Assembly (NCBI RefSeq): GCF_004363215.1
Contig: NZ_SNYS01000006.1
Location: 62,001-126,000 of the forward strand
Length of the DNA stretch: 64,000 nucleotides
Direction of reading: 5' to 3'
Source of the DNA: Methanimicrococcus blatticola
Lineage (GTDB): Archaea; Halobacteriota; Methanosarcinia; Methanosarcinales; Methanosarcinaceae
Part shown: one piece after another, positions 36,322 to 44,623 of the stretch
How positions within the stretch are numbered: position 1 is the stretch's first letter
Layout: every line of letters begins with the position of its first letter
Notes under the pieces: generated by a model
Told to the model about the DNA's origin: nothing
The model's input: the letters and a program-made list of their open reading frames with translations, nothing else
Databases searched by the model: none
Position numbers and translations under genes: made by a program

Positions 36322-36372
36322 CCGCATTTTTCAATTTTTGTTCGCTTCGCTCACAAAAATCGAAAATTGCGG
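36322..36372. repeat. Long imperfect hairpin with 20-base arms
   Basis: CCGCATTTTTCAATTTTTGT pairs with ACAAAAATCGAAAATTGCGG apart from two mismatches, enclosing an 11-base loop with TCGCTTCGCTC. The region is non-coding. It resembles a small mobile inverted repeat (MITE-like) or a structured RNA. Confidence 0.65.
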
Positions 36373-36487
36373 TCGTACCTGAACTTTTTTCCATTTGAAA
36401 AAAACCCGTTTTTTTGATAATTTTATCAAATTCTGGAAAAATTTTGACGAAAACCTAATAACCGTTTAACTCTACAATGCATTTGAA

Positions 36488-37288
36488 ATGACAAACAACG
36501 CAGATATTCCGCTTCTTGATTTCAAAAATATCACGGTCATCAAAGACGGCCGCGCTATTTTGGATAACATTTCTCTCCAAATCGGAGCGGATGAAAATGT
36601 CGCCATTATCGGTCCGAACGGCTCGGGCAAATCTTCTTTGATTAAAGTTTTGACCCGGGAATATTATCCGATTGCGGACGTTCCCGGACTTCGTACGGAT
36701 ATCATGGGCGAAGAGATGTGGAACATCTTTGATCTGCGCAAACAGTTGGGAATCATCACGACAGACCTTCAGTATTCCTGTCTTCGCGATGACACGGTTT
36801 TTGATACGGTTATTTCAGGATATTTTTCAAGCATCGGCATTTATGATGATTTCTTTGACGTCACGATTGAAATGAAAGCGATGGCAAACGAAGTCTTGAA
36901 ATTTTTAGGCATTCATCATTTGGCGCACCAGAAAATGACGAAAATTTCTTCCGGCGAAGCCCGAAAAGCACTCATCGCGCGCGCGCTCGTTCACGATCCC
37001 AAAGCACTTGTTTTGGATGAGCCGACCAACAGTCTCGACATGAAATCCATTGACCAATTCCGTAAAACCGTCAGCTCAATCGCCAAAGCCGGCAAAAATA
37101 TTATTCTTGTCACACACGATTTATCGGATATTATTCCGGAAATCAAGCGCGTGATTCTCATCAAAGACGGCAGAATCTTTGCCGACGGCAAAAAAGAAGA
37201 CATTTTAACGGATGAAAACCTGACCGCGCTTTTTGAAGTTCCAGTGACGGTTCAGAAGCACGGCGAATATTACGCCGCTTTCTGCTGA
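36488..37288 (+). CDS. ABC transporter ATPase, stand-alone (ModF-like)
   Basis: A 266-residue ATPase with Walker A (IGPNGSGKSSLIKVL), the signature ISSGEARKALIARAL (the usual SGG becomes SSGE, i.e. SSGEAR), Walker B ALVLDEPTNSLDM and H-loop VTHDL. No permease or binding protein lies next to it, so it may be a ModF-type (molybdate/nucleotide) ATPase or part of a split transporter. PIADVPGLRTDIMGEEMW is a variant region between the A loop and Q loop. No ribosome site is seen upstream. Expression probably leaderless. Confidence 0.8.
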   Translation: MTNNADIPLLDFKNITVIKDGRAILDNISLQIGADENVAIIGPNGSGKSSLIKVLTREYYPIADVPGLRTDIMGEEMWNIFDLRKQLGIITTDLQYSCLRDDTVFDTVISGYFSSIGIYDDFFDVTIEMKAMANEVLKFLGIHHLAHQKMTKISSGEARKALIARALVHDPKALVLDEPTNSLDMKSIDQFRKTVSSIAKAGKNIILVTHDLSDIIPEIKRVILIKDGRIFADGKKEDILTDENLTALFEVPVTVQKHGEYYAAFC

Positions 37289-37973
37289 TTTTGTGACAAT
37301 TTGGGTGTCGGCAGCGGTACTGCGCCGCGCGCGAATCGCACAAATTTTTATTTTAATCTAACTCAGCTATTATTTTTTCAAGAAATCATCGAAGAAAGCG
37401 GACGCTTTTGAGTTTAATTAAAAAAAGGAGAAAAAGCCCGTTTCAGACAAACGGGCTGTCAGACTTTAATGGGGAATATGGTTTTGAACAAACTGATTTG
37501 TTTTTTGAACGGAGGGATCGTTTTTAGTTTCTGTTGCATTTTCGATATATGGCGTATCGATTTATATTTTAAATTTTACAGAGGGCTCAAAAATAAAACA
37601 ACTAAATTTGAGTTATTTACTAAATACACACAAATCGTATATATACCTTTTTATTTCTGAAAACGATATCTGTTAAAAAATTATAATCAATTATATATTA
37701 TTGTTAAAAATTTTCTGAAGCATAAAAACAATCAAAATTGTATAATGTTAAGAATAAATTTAAAAAAATAAACTCATCTGAAAATCATCAATTTAAACAA
37801 AATTAATTGAATCGATTACGGCAGGACGTTAACAAATCCCGATGAAAAAGAATGAATGAAAGTTGAAATAAAGAAGTGAATGAAAGTTGAAAAAAGGAAT
37901 GAATGAAAATTGAAAAAAGGACTGAAAAAGAAAAGAAATCAAAATATGAAAAATAAAAAAAACGAAAAAAAAA
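37289..37973. other. Gene-free region between convergent genes
   Basis: After the ABC gene there is a GC-rich imperfect hairpin (about 37303-37345) and a perfect 9-bp hairpin at 37435-37457. Further right the region is AT-rich, with a small plus-strand open frame of 63 codons at 37469 that lacks a ribosome site and is rejected. Near 37850-37920 GAATGAAAGTTGAAA-type units repeat. Confidence 0.5.
37435..37457 (+). other. Perfect 9-bp hairpin AGCCCGTTT/AAACGGGCT
   Basis: Loop CAGAC. It lies 150 bp after the ABC ATPase gene and is not followed by a T run, so it may be an RNA-processing or 3'-end structure rather than a terminator. Confidence 0.6.
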
Positions 37974-39752
37974 TCAGCGGGAAATAACTTCCCCGCTTTC
38001 TTCAAACCTTTTCTCGCCCGAAAGCAATCCTTTCATAACGGCAACCAAATCGCCGGCAGAAACAAGGATTTGTTTCATTGTGTCTCTGTCACGGATGGTG
38101 ACCGGTTTGTTTTCTTTTTCAATCGTATCAAAGTCAATCGTCACTGAAAACGGAATGCCGATTTCATCGTTTCTTCTGTAACGCTTGCCGATCGTTCCGG
38201 ATTCGTCATAATCCGACATAATGCCCGCTGCGACAAGGTCATTGAACAATTTTTTAGCGACGGCTGAAAGCTCAGGCTTACCCATCAGCGGGTGAACAGC
38301 AACCTGGTACGGTGCCACAATGTTTTTGAATCTCATGACAATGCGGCTTTCCTCATCGTCTTCCTCAGAAGCGCCGGCGGCCAAATCTTCTTCGTCATAA
38401 GCGTGTTCCATCACACAATAAGTGATTCTGTCAATGCCGTAAGACGGTTCAATGACGTGCGGGACAATGGTTTTGCCGGAAATTTTAACATTTTCTTCAC
38501 CGAACGCAATCAAATTTTTCGGCACGGTAAAGTTTTCACCGTTGACGGAAACCGTGATTTCATCACCGGCGGCTTGAATCGCATCTGCGCTGAGTTCTTT
38601 AAGCGCGTCACCGACAGCTTTTGCCTGTCCCTTAAACAGCGGGCCGAGTTTTCCCATGTCAGGTTTCACGACAAATTTGGTTTCAAAAATCGGCTCGGGA
38701 TATTCAATGTAAACGGAAAGTTCCACTTTGCTTTGTTTGGCATGCGCGGTCAGGTCATAGTCCGTTCTGTCAGCGATGCCGACAGCTTCCACCCAGCCGA
38801 AACGATCTGTTTTAATTTCAGCGTCCCAGCAGTCAACGGCGTAGTGCGCCATTTCATCAGACAAATGCTGGCGGAAACGCAAATCTTCGGGAGAAATGCC
38901 GGCGCAGGTTAAGAAATCGTTTGTCAGCGCAACATAGTACGCCAAAAATTCGTGCGCGATTGTTCCGTCGGCAACAGCTTCGCCGACCGTCTTTTGAATC
39001 GTTGTTCCTGTTTCGTCTTCCTGCTGCGCCTGCGGGTAAAGCGTGAGCTTGACATCTTTGTATTTGTCAAAGTTCGGGTGGGTTTTGACATCGGGATCCA
39101 CGAAAAATTCACACTCCGCTTGCGTAAATTCACGCAATCTCAAAACGCCCTGACGCGGTGAAATTTCATTTCTGTAAGATTTTCCGATTTGAACAGCACC
39201 GAAAGGCAGCTTTTCGCGGTAGAAACGGGAGAGGCGCTGGAAGTCAACAAACATTCCCTGTGCGGTTTCCGGTCTCAAATAACCCGGGCGGCCTGTTCCG
39301 GGACCGATTTTTGTTTGGAACATCAAATTGAATTCAAAAGATTTGCCGAGCTTGCAGCCGCATTCGGGACAGACAATATTGTGCTCGACAATCATTTCAT
39401 CCAATTGTGTCGTGTTGAGCGCGCCGACGCCTTCGATGCCGAGCGCTTCAATCAGGTGGTCTGCGCGGAAAGACTGGCCGCAGCCGCTGCATTCCGTCAG
39501 CGGATCGGAAAAACCGCCGACGTGACCGGACGCAACGAAAATATCTTCGATGCCGATGGTCGGGGCTTCAATTTCCATACATCCTTCATTTAAAACATAA
39601 AAATCGCGCCAAAGGTTTTCGATTTTTCTCTTAACGGTACAGCCGAGCGGACCGTAATCAAAAAAACCGGCCGCGCCACCGTAAAGTTCAAACGAATTCC
39701 ATAAGAAACCGCGGCGTTTGGCAAGATCCATTACTTTGTCATATTTGTCCAT
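37974..39752 (-). CDS. glyS: Glycyl-tRNA synthetase (dimeric type)
   Basis: A 592-residue class II synthetase of the archaeal/eukaryal alpha2 type. Motif 1 region (KRKIENLWRDFYVLNEGCMEIEAPTIG), motif 2 (SYRNEISPRQGVLRLREFTQAECEFF) and motif 3 (MRFKNIVAPYQVAVHPLMG lead into the anticodon domain) are visible, together with a zinc site (CSGCGQSF, CPECGCKLG, about residues 87 and 132). GFLWNSFELYGGAAGFFDYGPLG is the glycine-specific N-terminus. It charges tRNA-Gly. The start has GAGGAAAATG upstream. It is divergent from the CARF gene. Confidence 0.97.
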   Translation of the reverse strand: MDKYDKVMDLAKRRGFLWNSFELYGGAAGFFDYGPLGCTVKRKIENLWRDFYVLNEGCMEIEAPTIGIEDIFVASGHVGGFSDPLTECSGCGQSFRADHLIEALGIEGVGALNTTQLDEMIVEHNIVCPECGCKLGKSFEFNLMFQTKIGPGTGRPGYLRPETAQGMFVDFQRLSRFYREKLPFGAVQIGKSYRNEISPRQGVLRLREFTQAECEFFVDPDVKTHPNFDKYKDVKLTLYPQAQQEDETGTTIQKTVGEAVADGTIAHEFLAYYVALTNDFLTCAGISPEDLRFRQHLSDEMAHYAVDCWDAEIKTDRFGWVEAVGIADRTDYDLTAHAKQSKVELSVYIEYPEPIFETKFVVKPDMGKLGPLFKGQAKAVGDALKELSADAIQAAGDEITVSVNGENFTVPKNLIAFGEENVKISGKTIVPHVIEPSYGIDRITYCVMEHAYDEEDLAAGASEEDDEESRIVMRFKNIVAPYQVAVHPLMGKPELSAVAKKLFNDLVAAGIMSDYDESGTIGKRYRRNDEIGIPFSVTIDFDTIEKENKPVTIRDRDTMKQILVSAGDLVAVMKGLLSGEKRFEESGEVISR

Positions 39753-39948
39753 TCATTTTCCTCTTCAATTGAAATTAAAAAATTGAAATTAAAATCAAGA
39801 ATGGTATTGAAAAGAATTGATACGATTTATATTTTACAATATGATCGTTTTTCGTTGAAGAAAATCATCACTTTTTTGGGGCAAGCTTTCTTAAACCTGA
39901 TTGACAATTTAAATATAATTTCAATGCGGCAATAGGAGCAGCGGCGGT

Positions 39949-41265
39949 ATGAACAGCGTTATGAACAGAATCGAATATTTATATCTTTTAATCGGCACAA
40001 ATCCGTTATCAAATTACGTCGTCGCGGATTTTTTCCTGAAACATGAAACGAATTTAAAAGAAATTCATTTTATTCACTCAACGGAAGATTTGGAAAACGG
40101 CATTCAAAGCACGGAACCGGTTGCTGTTCATTTGAAATCCGTTTTGGAAAGAAAAGCCGGCGGTGTTCGAATTTTTCTTCACGGTATTCGCATAAAAGAT
40201 TCTTTTTCAATTCATACCGACATCCGTGCTCTTTTATCAGGGTCGGAAGACTTTAAAAACGTTCAAGATTTCAAAAATGTTCATTTGAATTATTCGGGCG
40301 GCACAAAAGAGATGGCGCTTCATTCTTATGAAACGTTTAAAGATATTTTAGGTGCGGCCGTTACGTTTTCTTATTTTGATTCCCGCCGAAACAGGCTCAA
40401 AGAAGATTCCGGTTTGGAAGAACCGGTTGAATCCGTTTTTCTGGGCGATAAAGTTGAAATTCATTTTGATGAACTTTTTGAGCTTCACGGGTACAGCACA
40501 ATACCGATTGATGAGCAAAGCGGTTCTGTTTTTTCGGTTGAATTTTTCAGGGAATTTTTAGACGCGATTCAAAATCCTGAATTTTTTGAAGATTATTTGG
40601 AGTGGCGGGAGTATTTCTTCGATGTTTACCCGAATCCGCAAAAACCCATTCCGGCTGACGGCAAAATATTGTTGAGTGATTTGCTGCCGCCGAATTTTTC
40701 GATTTCTGAAATTCTTGAAAAAACGGTTTTTTTAAAAATTCATCATGAAATGCCGGAATATTCATTTTTGGAAGAACGCGGCGGCGTGTATTATTTGAGA
40801 ACCGAAATCAGCAATAAACAAACGGATAAACTCATCGAAACCCGAAAATACATTGTCGGTCACTGGTTTGAACAATATGTTTATTTGCTTTTGAAAGAAA
40901 ACCTGCTTGAGAAAGGATTGATTTCAGATTTGGATCTTAATATTATGATTCAGTCGGCGACAAAGAATTTTGAAATTGATGTTGCCATGATCAACGGATA
41001 TGAATTATTCGGCATTTCGTGTACGACTGACAAGACGCAGAGTTTGTGCAAATCCAAAGGCTTTGAAATTCTTCACCGGACAAAACAGATTGCCGGCGAC
41101 AATTCAAAATCAATTTTAATGACATTTATGAATGAAAAAAACACGGCGGAAATTGATGCCGATCTCAGCGATATTTTAGAAGACAGGCTTCTTGTTTTGG
41201 GCCTCGATGATTTATTCCCGAAAGAAAAATTCATTCAAAAAATCACGGATTTTTTAATTCTCTAA
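39949..41265 (+). CDS. CARF-domain protein with PD-(D/E)xK-like C-terminal domain (Card1/Can2-like, DUF1887)
   Basis: A 438-residue protein. The N-terminal CARF Rossmann domain opens YLYLLIGTNPLSNYVVADFF and carries the ligand-site motif NYSGGTKEMALHSYE (near residue 110). The C-terminal part has a wHTH-like linker, HWFEQYVYLLLKENLLEKGL, and a nuclease-like core NFEIDVAMINGYELFGISCTTD. In Card1/Can2 the motif is E-x-D ... ExK; here E-x-D is present but ExK is replaced by S-C-T, followed by conserved HRTKQIAGDNSKS. CARF proteins are switched on by cyclic oligoadenylates in type III CRISPR defence, but no cas gene or array is in the window. A good AGGAG lies upstream. It sits alone between glyS and the aldolase gene. 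Confidence 0.78.
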   Translation: MNSVMNRIEYLYLLIGTNPLSNYVVADFFLKHETNLKEIHFIHSTEDLENGIQSTEPVAVHLKSVLERKAGGVRIFLHGIRIKDSFSIHTDIRALLSGSEDFKNVQDFKNVHLNYSGGTKEMALHSYETFKDILGAAVTFSYFDSRRNRLKEDSGLEEPVESVFLGDKVEIHFDELFELHGYSTIPIDEQSGSVFSVEFFREFLDAIQNPEFFEDYLEWREYFFDVYPNPQKPIPADGKILLSDLLPPNFSISEILEKTVFLKIHHEMPEYSFLEERGGVYYLRTEISNKQTDKLIETRKYIVGHWFEQYVYLLLKENLLEKGLISDLDLNIMIQSATKNFEIDVAMINGYELFGISCTTDKTQSLCKSKGFEILHRTKQIAGDNSKSILMTFMNEKNTAEIDADLSDILEDRLLVLGLDDLFPKEKFIQKITDFLIL

Positions 41266-41371
41266 AAACCGTTTTTTCTTTTTTATTCTTTTTTAAAAAC
41301 TTTAAATATAAACAAATTAATCTCAATTCTTGTTATTCTAAAAAATCAATTATGGTAAAGGAATTTTTATT

Positions 41372-42166
41372 ATGAGTATGATCGGAAAATCCATTCGAAT
41401 GGAGAGATTTGTTAAAAGAGATACAGGACGAACGATTATCGCGCCGATGGATCACGGTGTCGGTGTCGGCCCGATTCCCGGATTGACTAATCTGCCGGAC
41501 GCTGTTGACAAAGTGGCGCTCGGCGGCGCAAACGCTGTTCTCGGTCACATGGGTCTTGCCAAGCACGGCCACAGACGCTACGGAAACGATGTCGGTTTGA
41601 TTATCCATCTTTCCGCTTCCACGTCAATCGGACCGAATGTCAATCACAAAGTTTTGGTGACAACCGTCGAAGAAGCCATCAAAGTCGGTGCCGACGCCGT
41701 TTCAATTCATGTGAATATCGGCGCGGAAGACGAGCCTGAAATGCTTGAAGGCTTCGGCCATGTTGCCCGAAAATGTGATGAATGGGGCATGCCGCTTTTG
41801 GCAATGGTTTACCCCCGCGGCCCGAAAATCACATCCGAATTCGGAAAAGATGTTGTTTCCCACGCCGCCCGCCTCGCCGCGGAACTTGGCGCGGATCTTG
41901 TCAAAACCAATTATACCGGCGACATTGATTCTTTCAAAGAAGTTGTCAAAGGAACACCGATTCCGGTCATCATCGCCGGCGGCCCGCATATGGAATCCGA
42001 ATTGGATTTGTTGCAAATGATTGCCGACTCGCTTGAAGCCGGCGGCAAAGGCGTTGCAATCGGCAGAAACGTTTTCCAGTCTGAAGACCCGACACGTACC
42101 ACGAAAAGAATTAATGCCGTTGTCCACGGCGGCTTCTCCGCTGAAGAAGCTTTCAAAATCGAATAA
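41372..42166 (+). CDS. 2-amino-3,7-dideoxy-D-threo-hept-6-ulosonate (ADH) synthase
   Basis: A 264-residue class I aldolase. The family members in methanogens act as ADH synthase (AroA') at the entry of the archaeal shikimate pathway; close homologues are FBP aldolases. Visible: [17 protein letters not shown], a Lys Schiff-base site in [10 protein letters not shown], and the phosphate-binding [11 protein letters not shown] and [14 protein letters not shown]. Start [13 protein letters not shown] with AAAGGAA about 8 nt upstream. Assignment to ADH synthase rather than FBP aldolase follows from length, the GPIPGL start and the organism; not proof. A hairpin terminator follows, and the next gene is convergent. 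Confidence 0.88.
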   Translation: MSMIGKSIRMERFVKRDTGRTIIAPMDHGVGVGPIPGLTNLPDAVDKVALGGANAVLGHMGLAKHGHRRYGNDVGLIIHLSASTSIGPNVNHKVLVTTVEEAIKVGADAVSIHVNIGAEDEPEMLEGFGHVARKCDEWGMPLLAMVYPRGPKITSEFGKDVVSHAARLAAELGADLVKTNYTGDIDSFKEVVKGTPIPVIIAGGPHMESELDLLQMIADSLEAGGKGVAIGRNVFQSEDPTRTTKRINAVVHGGFSAEEAFKIE

Positions 42167-42190
42167 AATTAAATCGAATAAAAACAATCT

Positions 42191-42226
42191 GTAAGTGAAC
42201 TGTTGTTCATTTACACTCTTTTTTTA
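42191..42226 (+). terminator. Terminator of ADH synthase gene
   Basis: GTAAGTGAAC and GTTCATTTAC pair (one G-U) with loop TGTT (42191-42214), followed by a run of T to 42226. Confidence 0.75.
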
Positions 42227-42234
42227 AAATTAAA

Positions 42235-43302
42235 TCAATCATCCCTTCCCGGAACCATATCGCATCCCGAACACAACGAGCACATCGTTTCGGATTTTTC
42301 GGGATGTAAATCATATTTTTGAGAAATCCTTTTCTGCATTTCAAACAGTTTCAGAATTCTTTCAGGAGTCGGCCGTTCCATGAAGCAATCGCCTTTTCGA
42401 AGCGCATTTTCATAAATCGGACGGATGCAGGCAATCACACCGATTTCGGCGAGTTTTTCAATCATTTGCTCAACGCTTTCATCGGTTTCGCCAAGGCCGA
42501 TGATGACGTTACTGAAAACTTTGCCGCGGCCGAACAAACGAACGGCTTCTTTGAGTTCGCCGAAAACATCGTTTTCGGAAAGCCCGGGGCAAACCGTTTT
42601 GAAAATTTCGGGATCGGCAACTTCAATATTGTATTTGACTTCCGAAACGCCGGCTTCTTTTAATTTTTCGGAACCGCCCGAAACAGAATAAACGGAAACG
42701 CCGATCGGGACATTGAATTTTTTCAGTTCGGGCATCAGCTCTAAAACACGTTCCACTTCGCCTTCTGGTGTTTTTTCAACGCCGGATGTGATTGAAATGG
42801 CTTTGACATTTCCTTTGTCAAAAGCGTCCCGAATTATTTTTAATGTCTCTTCTTTTGTTTTTGTATGTCCCTGAAGAATCGGAACGGAGCAGTATTTGCA
42901 GTCAAAAATGCATTTTTCAGACAAATTGATGTAAGCCTGCTCGGGGCAGTGCGCTAACGCCGGCTCGATTTTTCCGGTCACAACAATTTTTGCCTCCGTT
43001 GAATCAAAGACTTCAATGTCATCCGATTCGGGAATTTTTCGAATTTTAAGGGGTGAATTTTGATCCAAATTCAATCGGACACGTCTGCCGTTTGACGTGA
43101 TGAAAACGGAACCTGAGCTTCCCGCGCTCGGCCCGGCTGTCGACTTCAGGGTCGGCAAAACCATCTTTTCATCTTCAATATCGGCGGTTCCGACGGAAAG
43201 CAAAAACGCTTTGATTTCTGCTGTCATCGGAATGTTTTCAGTTTTTTGTGTCATGGAATTTTTTCCGTTTTCGATTTGATTCAATTTCAACCCTTTAATC
43301 AT
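42235..43302 (-). CDS. Radical SAM enzyme of unknown substrate
   Basis: A 355-residue radical SAM protein. The iron-sulfur motif is CIFDCKYC (C-x3-C-x2-C, about residue 134), with the SAM-binding ISITSGVEKTPEGEVERVL and IIGLGETDESVEQM following the usual TIM-barrel order. An N-terminal domain (about residues 20-125) lacks recognisable motifs. The C-terminus has CSLCSGC, which may hold a second cluster or metal. No methanogenesis-marker gene is adjacent. The sequence resembles proteins annotated only as radical SAM in methanogens; substrate unknown. It is convergent with ADH synthase. The first ATG is used; internal ATGs at residues 17 and 26 cannot be excluded. Confidence 0.85.
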   Translation of the reverse strand: MIKGLKLNQIENGKNSMTQKTENIPMTAEIKAFLLSVGTADIEDEKMVLPTLKSTAGPSAGSSGSVFITSNGRRVRLNLDQNSPLKIRKIPESDDIEVFDSTEAKIVVTGKIEPALAHCPEQAYINLSEKCIFDCKYCSVPILQGHTKTKEETLKIIRDAFDKGNVKAISITSGVEKTPEGEVERVLELMPELKKFNVPIGVSVYSVSGGSEKLKEAGVSEVKYNIEVADPEIFKTVCPGLSENDVFGELKEAVRLFGRGKVFSNVIIGLGETDESVEQMIEKLAEIGVIACIRPIYENALRKGDCFMERPTPERILKLFEMQKRISQKYDLHPEKSETMCSLCSGCDMVPGRDD

Positions 43303-43390
43303 TTAAATTTTATGCCGTTGTTTTAAAATCTCTGTTGATGCCGATTTTATTTTTATTGTGATTTTATTTTTTCAAATAATCCGTAATGTT

Positions 43391-43400
43391 TATATAAAAT
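43391..43400 (+). promoter_or_regulatory. TATA box of the three-repeat secreted protein gene
   Basis: TATATAAAAT, about 28 bp upstream of the inverted repeat at the predicted transcript start. Confidence 0.6.
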
Positions 43401-43419
43401 CAATCGTTTTTAGGACTAT

Positions 43420-43449
43420 TGTAAACCAAAAACCAAAAACAGGTTTACA
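43420..43449 (+). promoter_or_regulatory. Inverted repeat TGTAAACC-N14-GGTTTACA (twin element 1)
   Basis: Perfect 8-base arms (43420-43427, 43442-43449) separated by 14 A-rich bases, so the half sites are 22 bp apart (two helical turns). It sits where transcription should begin. A near-identical element with the same spacer length and TATA distance occurs at 44582-44623. May be an operator or a 5'-UTR hairpin. Confidence 0.6.
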
Positions 43450-43529
43450 TTCAGTGAAAAATAAGAATCGGCGGGCAAACGCCGACCCTGAATTTGTTCA
43501 AACAAAAACAAACAGTAAAGGATAGATAA

Positions 43530-44483
43530 ATGATGAATATAAAATATTTGCTCGGATCGTTTTTGATCTTGCTTGTTGCTGCTTCGGCAATGACGCCTGT
43601 TCTCGGCGCGAGCAACCAAAACAGTTCAAACGACGTCAAATTTGTTAAATGTAAATTAATTGAAGATGCCCAATGGGTAAATTTGACCAACGAAGAAAAA
43701 GAAGCATACCTCGGCCAATTTGAAATTTCCGATGAAAACGGCAATATCAAAGTCAAGATGCTTGGAATGCCCGGCATGGCAATGTCTTCTGAAATGGTGA
43801 CACTTTCAATCAGCACATGTGATCCCGATGAAATGAAACTTCTGGAATCCATGAACGCTGAAGAAAGAGAAGCATACTACTTGTCCAGATACAAGGAAAA
43901 TTTGGCCATTGAAGTTGAAGCCGGTAACTTAACCCAGGAAGAAGCCGATGAATTGTATGCAGAATACGCAAGTCTCGAACACAATCATGTGAATTTCTTC
44001 ACGATGCGTGCAAATACTGTCTCCTTGTCTGAAGAAGAACTCGAAGCTTTAAAGGACATGACAGAGGACGAAAGAGAAGCTTTCTTTTTGGAAAACTTCA
44101 AGCAATCTCTCTCTGATGCGGTTGCTGAAGGCAAATTAACACAGGAAGAAGCTGGCGAAATGTTATCTGCTCGTGAAAACGGCATAAACATCGGATTCAA
44201 AGCACACGGCGGCAACGGCGAAATTTCCCTCCGGATCGCATCACCGCTCTCGGAAGAAGAAATTATAACGCTTCAGGAAATGACTGAGGATGATAAGAAG
44301 GATTTTTTCCTGTCTCAAATTAAATCCAGTTTGGATGCTGACGTTGCAGCCGGCAAGATGACTCAGGAAGAAGCTGATGAAATTCTTAGTTACCACGAGT
44401 CAGGATCTGCCGGTTACACAAGAGGACATGCAGTTCACAGAACAGCTTCTTACCACACAACCGCTGCGGCAGTTACCGAATAA
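43530..44483 (+). CDS. Secreted protein with three EEREAY/F...TQEEA repeats
   Basis: A 317-residue protein. Residues 1-27 are a signal peptide (MNIKYLLGSFLILLVAASA... ending near LGASNQ). Three related repeats follow: LLESMNAEEREAYYLSRYKE ... NLTQEEADELYAEY (from about 110), LKDMTEDEREAFFLENFKQS ... KLTQEEAGEMLSA (about 171), and LQEMTEDDKKDFFLSQIKSS ... KMTQEEADEILSY (about 248). The pattern resembles DUF2680/YckD-like helical repeats. The end is His/Ala/Thr-rich. Function is unknown; an extracellular helical protein. It is preceded by a 115-nt leader with the inverted repeat and a TCGGCG/CGCCGA hairpin (43468-43485). AAAGGA lies upstream of ATGATG. Confidence 0.75.
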   Translation: MMNIKYLLGSFLILLVAASAMTPVLGASNQNSSNDVKFVKCKLIEDAQWVNLTNEEKEAYLGQFEISDENGNIKVKMLGMPGMAMSSEMVTLSISTCDPDEMKLLESMNAEEREAYYLSRYKENLAIEVEAGNLTQEEADELYAEYASLEHNHVNFFTMRANTVSLSEEELEALKDMTEDEREAFFLENFKQSLSDAVAEGKLTQEEAGEMLSARENGINIGFKAHGGNGEISLRIASPLSEEEIITLQEMTEDDKKDFFLSQIKSSLDADVAAGKMTQEEADEILSYHESGSAGYTRGHAVHRTASYHTTAAAVTE

Positions 44484-44560
44484 ATTGAATAATTAAAATC
44501 TAAATTCCCTCCCACTCTAATTAAAACGTCAAAAACGAAAACCCCTCAAAACAAAATCTT

Positions 44561-44570
44561 TATATAATAT
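44561..44570 (+). promoter_or_regulatory. TATA box upstream of the candidate ncRNA
   Basis: TATATAATAT, 27 bp upstream of the TGTAAACC half site, the same arrangement as upstream of the secreted-protein gene. Confidence 0.6.
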
Positions 44571-44581
44571 TAAATACTTGA

Positions 44582-44623
44582 GTTCATTGTAAACCAAATT
44601 GCAAAAAACGGTTTATAATGAAC
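44582..44623 (+). promoter_or_regulatory. Inverted repeat GTTCATTGTAAACC-N14-GGTTTATAATGAAC (twin element 2)
   Basis: Arms of 14 bases match at 13 positions (44582-44595 and 44610-44623), with a 14-base A-rich spacer. Core and spacer length equal those of the element at 43420-43449. Confidence 0.65.

Larger units (their letters stand above)
35927..36487. other. Gene-free region with imperfect repeats and two long hairpins
   Basis: At 35925-36010 AATAATCCAAAAACAATC-like units are repeated. At about 36046-36115 AAACCCGAACGCC and GGCGTTCG form a separated inverted repeat. Hairpins at 36179-36226 and 36322-36372 are listed separately. No ORF. The next gene has no ribosome site and is probably leaderless. 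Confidence 0.5.

Noticed and set aside
37469-37660. Plus-strand 63-codon frame between ABC and glyS
   Set aside because: No ribosome site, AT-rich composition, no recognisable motif, and it follows a hairpin.
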